A DNA stretch of 64,000 bases from positions 4,750,920 to 4,814,919 of the forward strand of contig NZ_LR593887.1 of NCBI RefSeq assembly GCF_901538355.1, written 5' to 3'. This document shows positions 51,230 to 59,286 of the stretch, piece after piece. The notes beneath the pieces are model-generated. The model made no database searches and was not told where the DNA came from. It saw nothing but the letters and a program-made list of their open reading frames with translations. A program made the translations under genes and the position numbers. This DNA is from Tuwongella immobilis. GTDB lineage: Bacteria > Planctomycetota > Planctomycetia > Gemmatales > Gemmataceae. How positions within the stretch are numbered: the first letter of the stretch is position 1; each line of letters begins with the position of its first letter.

Positions 51230-53854
51230 TTACGATTCTAATTCACCCGCATCGGATGGGGCATCACTCCGAGTCGATCGGCCAGCCCCGCGCAACAACG
51301 GATCAGCGACCGTTCGTGGGGATGCCGGCGGTGCGGGCGATTGAACCTCTTCTGCGGCAATCGCTTGCGTACCGGCTTGGCTGATGGATTCGGTTAACCC
51401 CGTGGGAACGGCACGCTCTTCGATCCACCCCGGTAGCATTTGCAATGCCTGCAACGCCAACCGAAGTTCGGTATACGATTGATAGCGGTCTTTCGGGTCT
51501 TTTGCCATCATGCGCGATAAAACTGCGGAAACTTCCGGGCGAAGTTCCGAAACCAACTCGTGAGCGGGCCGCGCAGTTTCCCGACTATGCTTGTACAAGA
51601 CTTCGATTCGCGACCGGCCCTCGAACGGCAGCACCCCGGTCAGCACATGATAAAACGTGCAACCGAGTGCATAAATATCGGCACGATGGTCAATCTGCGA
51701 TCCGGAAACGGCTTGCTCGGGTGCCATGTACGCAATGGTTCCAGCCATTCGATCGCCGGAATTCGACACAACCCCTTGATCCGAATCCCCTTCGGACACC
51801 AGCACCGCCAACCCGAGATCCGCGAGTTTGGCAACCCCATCGCGGGTGAGCAGAATGTTCGCGGGCTTAATATCGCGGTGAACAATGCCCATCCGCAGGG
51901 CCGCCGACAAGCCATCGACAATCTGGAGAATCGTCTCCACCGCGCGATCAAGCCGCAACCGTCCCGATTGTTGAATCAACTCGGCGAGACTGAGCCCCTC
52001 CACATATTCCAGCACCAGGAAGGTGCAGGCGGGCGTCTCTTCAAAGTCCCACACCCGCACGATATGCGGATGATTCAACTGAGCCAACAGACGGGCTTCG
52101 GAGCGGAATTGCCGAATCTGCGTCTGTTCGGTGTGATCCATCGCGCTGCTGAGCACTTTGACCGCCACCGAAATATTCAACGATTGATGCACCGCTCGAA
52201 AGACGATCCCGGTCCCACCCTGGCCAATCTTTTCGGTGAGCAGGCATTTACCCAGCAGTTGGCCGGTCTCGATCAGCCCCGGAATGCGTGGTGGTTCGGG
52301 CGCCCGTGCGACCGTTCCGTAGGGATTCCCCCGCTCCCGAGGCGGCGAACTGCCGGTCGACATCGGCATCATCGGCTGGCTGGACGCGGTCGAGCCGCTT
52401 CGCAGAATGCCGGAACGCGACGCATTCATGGTCGGCAGAGCCACACTGCCCAGAGTTTTGGCGGCGTTGGGGTCGCTTTCCAGCATTTCTTCCAACAGAA
52501 TCTGCAATTCCTGCACCAGATGCGCCATGCTGACCACGCTGCGATCACGCCGCAACACCCGGTGAATCAACCGTCGTGCATCGGCGGGCAGTTTGGGCCG
52601 TTTGGCGTTCGGATCATCGGCAGGAATTCCGAGCGCAACCCCGCAACTGGTCGTAAGATCCGTCAACGGTGCCTGTCCACCCAACAGATAGTGATAGGTG
52701 GCGATGAGCAACTCCATGTCATCCCGCAAATGCTCGGCCGTGAGCGCCACCGCTGCCACCGGATCTTGATCCGGGAGCGGAAAGCGAAAATCGACCAGCA
52801 CCACTTTCCCCTGGGCATCCAGCAGCAGATTGCTGGGCTTCAGATTGGCGTGAACGATTTGCCGATCGTGTGCCAGGGCAAGGAGTTGCGCCACTTCGAG
52901 GACGATTCGTGTCGCCTCGGCTGCGGGCAACGGGCCATGATTGCGAATGCGATCTTCCAGCGATCCCGGACGAACCAGCGGCATCGCACAAAAGACCGCA
53001 GAAGGATCTTGGGCAATGGCGTAAACCGAGATGGCAGCAGCCGTTTCGAGGCGAGCGGAGATCCCGGCTTCGCGGCAGAATCGCTGCACCCACCCAGCAC
53101 CGAGCCGCGCAATCTCGGGATTCAGCACTTTCACGGCGACCATGCGATCGAGGAGGAGATCCTCGGCTTCAAACACGGCTCCGCGTGGTCCGATGCCAAC
53201 CAATCGCGTTAATCGATAGGTCTGATTCAGCACCTGCCCGACCAGCGATTCGATCGGCGGCGGCGAATCCGAACGTGTTTTGTCTTGGGAGGTTACGCCC
53301 GAATCACCACTCATCGCCGAGCGGCCATCGCGTCCCTGTTGCCGTTGGGCTGTGGCAGCACGTCCCACACCGGAATCACTCGATGAACGAGCGACAGGCG
53401 ACGCGGGCGGCTCCATGGCCAATGCCGGCTGGATTACGGTATCCATGCGGGTGACGACGGTCGGAATCATCGTCTGATAATTGGTCGGCGTCGCTTGGCT
53501 CGAGGACGGCGGTTTCGGCGGCGCATCCAACGGCAGCGCATCGAGTTTCGACTTGCCGGTGGAGGTCAGAATGAGCGGACTCAGGGGCGGATCGACCTCG
53601 CCGATACTGGCCGCATCGAGCAAATCGGGGGCATTGGGGGTGAGAATCCCCTGGCGAATCAGGAAATCGACGAGCGACTCGTGCGGCTCACCATCGGCAT
53701 GCCACCAATTTTCGACCGCTTTGAGCCGGGGAATTCCATAGCGAAGTTCTTCGCGCCAAACTTGCATGGCAAGTTGGTCGATGGGATTGAGAATCCGGTC
53801 GTCTCCGCTGGGGCGTCGGGCACCAGGAGTCGGATAGGTGGGGGGCACACTCAC
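51230..53854 (-). CDS. Tandem Ser/Thr kinase: N-terminal pseudokinase, C-terminal active kinase
   Basis: This 874-residue soluble protein carries two protein-kinase folds. The first keeps VAVKVL, but HRD is replaced by HAN (VHANLKPSNLLL, about 52841-52860) and DFG by DFR (VDFRFPLPD). The glycine loop is degenerate (GIGPRGAVFEA). The second has GQGGTGIVFRAVH, VAVKVL, VHRDIKPANILL, DLGLAV and YMAPEQ, so it is complete. The N-terminal 180 residues are Pro/Ser-rich with a small folded part (WREELRYGIPRLKAVENWW). GTG at 53854 with AGGCG upstream is my choice; a TTG at 53953 would add 33 residues. It heads the minus-strand cluster. Confidence 0.9.
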   Translation of the reverse strand: MSVPPTYPTPGARRPSGDDRILNPIDQLAMQVWREELRYGIPRLKAVENWWHADGEPHESLVDFLIRQGILTPNAPDLLDAASIGEVDPPLSPLILTSTGKSKLDALPLDAPPKPPSSSQATPTNYQTMIPTVVTRMDTVIQPALAMEPPASPVARSSSDSGVGRAATAQRQQGRDGRSAMSGDSGVTSQDKTRSDSPPPIESLVGQVLNQTYRLTRLVGIGPRGAVFEAEDLLLDRMVAVKVLNPEIARLGAGWVQRFCREAGISARLETAAAISVYAIAQDPSAVFCAMPLVRPGSLEDRIRNHGPLPAAEATRIVLEVAQLLALAHDRQIVHANLKPSNLLLDAQGKVVLVDFRFPLPDQDPVAAVALTAEHLRDDMELLIATYHYLLGGQAPLTDLTTSCGVALGIPADDPNAKRPKLPADARRLIHRVLRRDRSVVSMAHLVQELQILLEEMLESDPNAAKTLGSVALPTMNASRSGILRSGSTASSQPMMPMSTGSSPPRERGNPYGTVARAPEPPRIPGLIETGQLLGKCLLTEKIGQGGTGIVFRAVHQSLNISVAVKVLSSAMDHTEQTQIRQFRSEARLLAQLNHPHIVRVWDFEETPACTFLVLEYVEGLSLAELIQQSGRLRLDRAVETILQIVDGLSAALRMGIVHRDIKPANILLTRDGVAKLADLGLAVLVSEGDSDQGVVSNSGDRMAGTIAYMAPEQAVSGSQIDHRADIYALGCTFYHVLTGVLPFEGRSRIEVLYKHSRETARPAHELVSELRPEVSAVLSRMMAKDPKDRYQSYTELRLALQALQMLPGWIEERAVPTGLTESISQAGTQAIAAEEVQSPAPPASPRTVADPLLRGAGRSTRSDAPSDAGELES

Positions 53855-53953
53855 GGGTTTCGCCTGACTTTGAAGGTCTTGCGGACGGGTCGAGCCGCCG
53901 CATCTGCGCTGACCCAACGATACCAAGGTAGGTCGAAAAACGTCCACGGTCAA

Positions 53954-54265
53954 CTCAATTCCCGGTCCAAACGACCGATTTTCCCGTTCTTCCGGGCAGT
54001 TTCATCGATTGATCGCATTGGAATTTGCCTGATTTTGTTGCCAGATCCCAATTTCGTTGTGGCAGCAAATCCCGCCTTCCGAACTGGCCTAGTTCCGCCT
54101 GGGCAAATCTGGCAAAATCGTTGGGAACACGAGGCGAAGGATTGCCACCCCGCACGCATTCGCGGCATACGAACCGAAATCATCGGCCGACCATCCAAGC
54201 GTGTCGATGCATCCCCGAGTGTTCGCCCGAATGTGTCGCTCGATCGCCAGCAAGGAGCAGGCAAC
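53954..54265. other. Divergent intergenic region between kinase cluster and phosphatase gene
   Basis: About 310 to 410 bases, depending on the kinase start. It should hold the promoter of the 39.5-53.9 kb cluster and that of the phosphatase, but no strong -35/-10 pair stands out. A 9-bp inverted repeat TTGCCAGAT/ATCTGGCAA (54038-54046, 54107-54115) encloses 60 bases that contain a smaller hairpin GAACT/AGTTC. This could be a structured leader or operator pair. No gene is visible. Confidence 0.45.
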
Positions 54266-55291
54266 ATGCAGACGAAGATCCCATTCTCGATTCGGGCAAC
54301 GGTCGAGCGTGTCCCGATGTCCCTTCGTCGAGTCGGTCGCGTGCTGGTGGTTGTCGTATTTGCGTTCCTGGTGGCGGAATTGCTGCGGGTCGTGGCGTTT
54401 CGCAATTGGCACTCGGTCATTCCTGACCAAGTTTATCGTTCGGCTCAACTTTCGGAATCTGCCCTTCAGGAAGTCATCGCCACGCATCAGATTCGCACGG
54501 TGCTCAATCTCCGCGGATTCTGCGGCGACTTCGATTGGTATCGAGCCGAGATGCGGGCGACGAACGCGGCGGGTGTCTCGCACGAAGATATTACCCTGTC
54601 GGCATCGCGACTGCCGCCGCCGGGCGAACTCCGCCGATTGCTGGAAGTCTTGGATCGCAGCGAGTTTCCGATTCTGATGCACTGCCGACGCGGGGCCGAC
54701 CGAACGGGATTAGCCGCCGCCTTGACCGTGCTGCTGTTCACCGATTCCACCTTGGAACAAGGATTAGCACACTGTTCCATGCGATTTGGGCATACCGGCA
54801 TCGGCCCGGCAGCAGCCATGGACCGCTTCTTTGAACTCTATCAGGAATATCTGACCAAATTGCAAGTGCCCCACTCCCCTGAACGGTTGCGAACCTTCAT
54901 TCGCTCGGATTATTGTCCCGACGATGCCAAGGGGGATCTGGAAGTCGAAACCATCGCATCGCCCATTCGGGTCGGTCAGCCGTGGAACCTCCGCGTGAAG
55001 GCGACCAACCGATCGATCCGCGATTGGCGGTTTCAGCCCGGATTGGCCACGGGCGTGCATGCCTTGTTCCAACTCATTCGAGAAGATGGGAGCATTGCCC
55101 AGCGCGGGATTGCCGGGCAATTCCATCGCATCGTTCCGCCGGGCGAATCGATCTCGTTACTGCTACCGATCGTCCCGCCCGAACAGCCCGGGCAATACGC
55201 ATTGGTGGTGGAACTCATCGCCGCCGACCGGACCGCATTCGGCCAACTCGGAGGCGCCCCCCTCCAATTGATGGTCACTGTCCAACCCTGA
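54266..55291 (+). CDS. Membrane-anchored dual-specificity/tyrosine phosphatase-like protein
   Basis: This 341-residue protein has one N-terminal transmembrane helix (RVGRVLVVVVFAFLVAELLR). A phosphatase domain follows with a DSP-type catalytic loop HCRRGADRTG (CX5R) and upstream general-acid region. The N-terminal segment DQVYRSAQLSESAL and VLNLRGF is typical of bacterial tyrosine/DSP-like phosphatases. The last 110 residues form an immunoglobulin-like beta domain (GQPWNLRVKATNRSIRDW). AAGGAG lies 10 bases before the ATG. Transcribed away from the kinase cluster, it could oppose the kinases, but the membrane anchor suggests an envelope role. Confidence 0.87.
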   Translation: MQTKIPFSIRATVERVPMSLRRVGRVLVVVVFAFLVAELLRVVAFRNWHSVIPDQVYRSAQLSESALQEVIATHQIRTVLNLRGFCGDFDWYRAEMRATNAAGVSHEDITLSASRLPPPGELRRLLEVLDRSEFPILMHCRRGADRTGLAAALTVLLFTDSTLEQGLAHCSMRFGHTGIGPAAAMDRFFELYQEYLTKLQVPHSPERLRTFIRSDYCPDDAKGDLEVETIASPIRVGQPWNLRVKATNRSIRDWRFQPGLATGVHALFQLIREDGSIAQRGIAGQFHRIVPPGESISLLLPIVPPEQPGQYALVVELIAADRTAFGQLGGAPLQLMVTVQP

Positions 55292-55323
55292 TCCCCGTTC
55301 GGAAGCCAAGGCAAAGGACTGCC

Positions 55324-56295
55324 ATGAAAACGCTCTCAATCGTGATTCCGATCAAGGACGAACGTGAGAATCTCGCCCCGTTGTTTGGCGATATTCTGGC
55401 GGCATTGGAACATCGTCTGGGATGGGAAGTGGTGTTTGTGGATGATGGCTCGACCGATGGCTCCTTTGCCGTCCTGGATGAATTGGCGAATCGATACCCG
55501 CAAATCCGAGTGGTGCGCTTGCGTCGCAATGTCGGCCAATCTGCCGCGCTGCAAGCGGGCATCGATGCCTCGCGCGGCGACATTATCGTCACCATGGATG
55601 GCGACCGCCAAAACGACCCTGCCGATATTCCCCTGCTGGTCGCCAAGCTGGAAGAAGGGTTTGATGTCGTGCTGGGCCAACGTGCGAAACGCCAAGATGG
55701 GTTCATCCTGCGGCTGTTGCCCAGCCTGATTGCCAATTGGATGATTCGCAAAATCACCAAGGTTCCGTTCCGCGATTTCGGCTGCACCTTGCGTGCAATG
55801 ACGCGCGAAATTGCCACCTCCGTCCGGCTCTACGGCGAGATGCACCGCTATCTCACGGTGATGTCCCAACAACTCGGCGCGCGGATTACCCAGATTCCCG
55901 TTCGCCACCACCCGCGAATCGCCGGGAAATCCAAATACAACCTCACCCGCACGATTCGCGTGGTTCTCGATCTCATCACCATCAAATTCTTAGATGGATA
56001 CCTCACCCGCCCGATGCACTGCTTCGGCCTGGCGGGGCTAATCATGTTGATGCTCGGCACCCTCAGTCTGTCTGCGACGACAATCATGAAACTGGTCAAC
56101 GGCATCGACATGACTGGCAACCCGCTGCTGCTGCTGACGGTGCTGCTGATGACCATGGGCATCCAATTCATCTCGATGGGGCTTCTTGGCGAAGTGTTGA
56201 TCCGCACCTACTTTGAAAGCTCCGGCCGCCGCCCCTACACCATCCGCGAAACCCGCAATCTGCCGCCCGCCACCCCATCCCGCCACGCCAGCTAA
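55324..56295 (+). CDS. Polyprenyl-phosphate glycosyltransferase (GT2, DPM1/GtrB-like)
   Basis: This 323-residue membrane glycosyltransferase has GT-A motifs VIPIKDERENL, FVDDGSTDGSF and MDGDRQNDP (DxD region). RNVGQSAALQAGIDASRGD is also characteristic. Two C-terminal transmembrane helices follow (GLAGLIMLMLGTLSLSATTI and LLLLTVLLMTMGIQFISMGL). This is the GtrB/ArnC/DPM1 architecture, which moves a sugar from a nucleotide donor to undecaprenyl phosphate. ATG at 55324 is 32 bases after the phosphatase stop, with AAGG upstream. Which sugar is carried cannot be told. Confidence 0.92.
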   Translation: MKTLSIVIPIKDERENLAPLFGDILAALEHRLGWEVVFVDDGSTDGSFAVLDELANRYPQIRVVRLRRNVGQSAALQAGIDASRGDIIVTMDGDRQNDPADIPLLVAKLEEGFDVVLGQRAKRQDGFILRLLPSLIANWMIRKITKVPFRDFGCTLRAMTREIATSVRLYGEMHRYLTVMSQQLGARITQIPVRHHPRIAGKSKYNLTRTIRVVLDLITIKFLDGYLTRPMHCFGLAGLIMLMLGTLSLSATTIMKLVNGIDMTGNPLLLLTVLLMTMGIQFISMGLLGEVLIRTYFESSGRRPYTIRETRNLPPATPSRHAS

Positions 56296-56450
56296 CCGAT
56301 TGCGGTCGCCGGGGAATCTGACGGCCGCGAAGTTGAGACGTTCCGGAGGAGTGAATCAGTTGCCGGGGAGCGACGCTCCGATGAGCGCCGGTGGGGCGGC
56401 GCTGCGGGGATGGCTGGGACGGCGCTGCGGGGACGAGTGAGGCTCGCCAA

Positions 56451-57815
56451 TTAGCGGATTGGCAGGAGATTCAGCACCGCGAGGGTCATGGTTTGGCTTC
56501 CCAGGCGGATACTTGGGGCGGGCGTCGGGAAGTACGTATCGGCGTGCATGGATGGCAGTGGCGTTCCTCCGGGCTGATTCGCGGCGTTGAATCGGGGTTG
56601 GTCGATGGTGCCCAGGAAATACATGAAAATCGGCACGCCGCCGCGGGCGTAGCGGGCGAAATCTTCGCCACCCATCGATGGATTCCGCTTGATGAGAGCG
56701 TTGCTGCCGAGGAGTCCTTGAAACAGCGACACGGTTTTTTGGGTCAATTTGGTTTCGTTGTACAGTGCGGGCGTGAATTCGTTGGTATCGACCAGGAATG
56801 TCGGTTCGGGAGCGCGGGCGGTCTTGGCGTGGCCGACGACGATGCGTTCCATCGCTTCCAGAACTTGTTTGCGGATCGGATCGGAGGCGGTGCGGACGGT
56901 GACTTGCAGCTTGACATCGTTGGGGATGATATTCGATTTGGTACCGCCGTGGATGGAGCCGACGGTGATGACCACCGGTTCGAGCGGATCGACTTCGCGG
57001 CCGACGATATTTTGGAAATCGAGCACAATTTTGGCGGCGAGAATAATCGGGTCGACGGTGGTATGCGGAGCGGCCCCGTGTCCGCCTTTGCCACGCACCA
57101 CGATTTCGACGGTATCCACATTCGCCATCGCCAGCCCTTCGCTGTAACCAATTTGCCCGATGGGAAGTTTGGCATCGGCGTGGAGGGCGAGCGCGTAATC
57201 GGGCTTGGGGAATTTCTCGTAGAGGCCATCGGCGAGCATTAGTCGAGCGCCGGTGCCGATTTCCTCACCCGGTTGACCGATGAAGACGAGCGTGCCACTC
57301 CATTTCCCTTTCAGTTTAACGAGCGTGCGTGCGGCACCAATCCAGCAACTCATATGAATGTCATGGCCACAGGCGTGCATGACGCCGACTTCGTTGCCGC
57401 TGCGATCGCGGGTGCGGACAGTGCTGGCGTAGGGGAGTTTGGTTTTTTCGATGACCGGCAGTGCGTCCATGTCGGTACGGACGAGTACGGTGGGGCCGTC
57501 CCCATTTTTGAGGACGCAGACAATGCCGGTTTTGCCGACGCCGGTGGTGACTTCAAATCCCAGGCTTCGCATTTCGCGGGCGAGTTTGCCGGCGGTGCGT
57601 TCTTCCATCATCGACAGTTCGGGATTGCTGTGCAGGTCTTTGTAGAACGCCTCGAGGGAATCGCTCTCGGCTTCGACCAGAGTTTGCACATTCTTGAGCA
57701 GCGGTTGAAGTTTTTCCGGAACCACGGGGGAATCATCGGCAGCAACCAAGGACGAAATCAGTGGCGCAAGCCAGCAGCAAATCACTGCAAGAGAACGAAG
57801 ACCGTGCGATGCCAT
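56451..57815 (-). CDS. Exported M20-family amidohydrolase
   Basis: This 454-residue metallopeptidase/amidohydrolase has a signal peptide (HGLRSLAVICCWLAPLISSL). M20D metal-site motifs are VRTDMDALPV, HACGHDIHM and GQPGEEIGTGA, then the dimerisation domain and MGGEDFARYA. The family includes hippurate and N-acyl-amino-acid hydrolases. AGGA lies 8 bases before ATG 57815; a start at 57899 would hide the signal. Export to the periplasm is unusual for the best known M20D enzymes but occurs in planctomycetes. The gene is isolated, with a repeat-bearing gap on its 3' side (GGCGCTGCGGGGA occurs twice near 56397-56433). Confidence 0.93.
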   Translation of the reverse strand: MASHGLRSLAVICCWLAPLISSLVAADDSPVVPEKLQPLLKNVQTLVEAESDSLEAFYKDLHSNPELSMMEERTAGKLAREMRSLGFEVTTGVGKTGIVCVLKNGDGPTVLVRTDMDALPVIEKTKLPYASTVRTRDRSGNEVGVMHACGHDIHMSCWIGAARTLVKLKGKWSGTLVFIGQPGEEIGTGARLMLADGLYEKFPKPDYALALHADAKLPIGQIGYSEGLAMANVDTVEIVVRGKGGHGAAPHTTVDPIILAAKIVLDFQNIVGREVDPLEPVVITVGSIHGGTKSNIIPNDVKLQVTVRTASDPIRKQVLEAMERIVVGHAKTARAPEPTFLVDTNEFTPALYNETKLTQKTVSLFQGLLGSNALIKRNPSMGGEDFARYARGGVPIFMYFLGTIDQPRFNAANQPGGTPLPSMHADTYFPTPAPSIRLGSQTMTLAVLNLLPIR

Positions 57816-58224
57816 GGGACAAATCCTGAAACGTTGATGGTGAGCAACCGACGATGGGAGAAGTGGTTGTATCAGACGATATCGCATGCTGGAATGCAAG
57901 CGCGGAGTTTCAGAATTCGGCCCGGAAGCGACCGCGGAAGCGAGCGGGAAATCGGGTGGCAGATTCGGCAGGTCTTGGGAGAATTCAGTTGCTGGAAAAT
58001 TTGGAGAATTTCCAAGCGTGCTAGCGTTTTGGACGTATAATCACTTGTAGAAACGCCCTGTACGTTGATGTCTCGGGCGGCATAATCGCTTGGCACCGCA
58101 GTTCGCATTGCCAAATGGGTCAGCCGCAACTCGGATTCCATCGGTGCAATCCGGGCATCCCTTCGGGTCTATCCCGGGATGCGATCGCATCTTTCGAGGC
58201 TTCCCAAGTGAAGGAACATAGCCC
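57816..58224. other. 409-base divergent intergenic region with palindromes
   Basis: This region separates the M20 gene from the small 70-residue gene and has three notable elements. TTGGA/TCCAA around GAATT lies near 58001-58015. A perfect TATAAT lies at 58036-58041 (plus strand), with no good -35. A leader hairpin GCATCCC/GGGATGC (58155-58161, 58176-58182) is followed by a 14-bp perfect palindrome GATGCGATCGCATC (58178-58191), 34 bases before the ATG at 58225. No convincing open frame is present. A long leader for the small gene is likely if TATAAT is its -10. Confidence 0.5.
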
Positions 58225-58437
58225 ATGCGTACCAAACGGTTGACGCTGGCGCAGCGACGCGAAATTTTTCATGACCTCGTGGTTGCCCAAGACGCCAAAA
58301 CCATGTCGGTCGCTGAAACCAAGCGAGCCGTGCTGATGCAGCATCAAATTTCGGCCGCCCAGTTGGAAGAAATCGTCGATGAAGGGGTCGAAAAAGAATG
58401 GCCCCCACTCAATGAAACCGTTTCCGCTGTGGGGTGA
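58225..58437 (+). CDS. Small helical protein of unknown function
   Basis: This 70-residue protein, starting MRTKRLTLAQRREIFHDLVV, has two predicted helices and a short linker ending EEIVDEGVEKEWPPLNE. The N-terminal part resembles the first helices of small DNA-binding or regulatory proteins but is too short to classify. AAGGAAC precedes the ATG. It has its own long leader with palindromes, so it is probably regulated separately. It lies convergent with the zinc ABC genes, whose stop is 94 bases beyond. I cannot assign a function. Confidence 0.72.
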   Translation: MRTKRLTLAQRREIFHDLVVAQDAKTMSVAETKRAVLMQHQISAAQLEEIVDEGVEKEWPPLNETVSAVG

Positions 58438-58530
58438 TTCCCGGCTGGATGACTGGTGACTGTCCTCGAACGGCTCAGTGGCTTCCCGCTGAGCCGTGAT
58501 TCGTTTCGAAAATCCCGCGAAATTCACCCG

Positions 58531-59286
58531 TCAAATCGTGTTGCCCGAGTTATTCGGCTGCGGCAACAAAATTCGTCCATGCCCAAACAGCAATTCCAGA
58601 TTCGCTTGCGACAACACTTCGGCGGGTGATCCTTCTTGTTGGATGCGGCCGTTTCGCAGGCACAACACCTGATGCGCGTGCTTGCCGACGATCTCCAATT
58701 CATGCGAGACCAGCAGCACCGTGATGCCCAGCGATTGGTTCATTTCGGCAATCAATTCGTAGAAGCGTTGCTGATCGCGGAAATCGATGCCGGCCGCCGG
58801 TTCATCCAACAGCAATAAATCCGGGTGTGGCGTGAGTGCCAGTCCGAGCAGCACCCGTTGCAACTCCCCACCGGAAAGCCGCGCAACCTGAGTTTTCGCC
58901 AGATGCGGAATCCCCATTTGCGTGAGAATCTGATCGATCATGACCCGCGTTTGTGGGCGGACTCCGAACAGAATCGGCCAGGATTGCAGGCTGATGGCCA
59001 GAAAATCGGTGACGGTAATCGGCAACCGGGAATCGAGGGTGAGCCGCTGCGGAACGTAGCCAATGCGCGGCGTGGGCAGTGGCTCGCCAGCCGGTCCGCG
59101 CCAGGTCAGCGTGCCGTTGAAGCGCGTTTCGCCCAGAATCGCCCGCAGCAAGGTGGTTTTGCCCGACCCGTTCAGTCCAATGAGGGCGGTCATGGAACCT
59201 CGGCGAATGCCGGTCGAAACTCCCGAGAGAATCAACCGGCCGCCGAGTTGCACCTGAATATTCTGCAGTTGCAGCAGTGGATTCAC
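58531..59286 (-). CDS. Zinc/manganese-type ABC transporter ATP-binding protein
   Basis: This 251-residue ATPase has Walker A GLNGSGKTTLLRAI, signature LSGGELQRVLLGLAL, Walker B LLLLDEPAAGID and switch His in LVSHELEIV. It is of the ZnuC/MntB type and fits with the upstream zinc-binding lipoprotein gene. GTG at 59286 overlaps the upstream stop (GTGA) with AAGGCG 5 bases upstream, so translation is coupled. The longer frame to 59340 would overlap further. No permease gene follows; the downstream neighbour is on the other strand. Confidence 0.92.
   Translation of the reverse strand: MNPLLQLQNIQVQLGGRLILSGVSTGIRRGSMTALIGLNGSGKTTLLRAILGETRFNGTLTWRGPAGEPLPTPRIGYVPQRLTLDSRLPITVTDFLAISLQSWPILFGVRPQTRVMIDQILTQMGIPHLAKTQVARLSGGELQRVLLGLALTPHPDLLLLDEPAAGIDFRDQQRFYELIAEMNQSLGITVLLVSHELEIVGKHAHQVLCLRNGRIQQEGSPAEVLSQANLELLFGHGRILLPQPNNSGNTI

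Noticed and set aside
51560-53212. Plus-strand open frame of 550 codons across the tandem kinase gene
   Set aside because: Antisense shadow of two clear kinase domains; it lacks recognisable domains.
53495-54265. Upstream extension of the phosphatase frame by 257 codons
   Set aside because: The ribosome site AAGGAG and transmembrane start lie at 54266. The extension overlaps the kinase gene on the other strand and has no domain.
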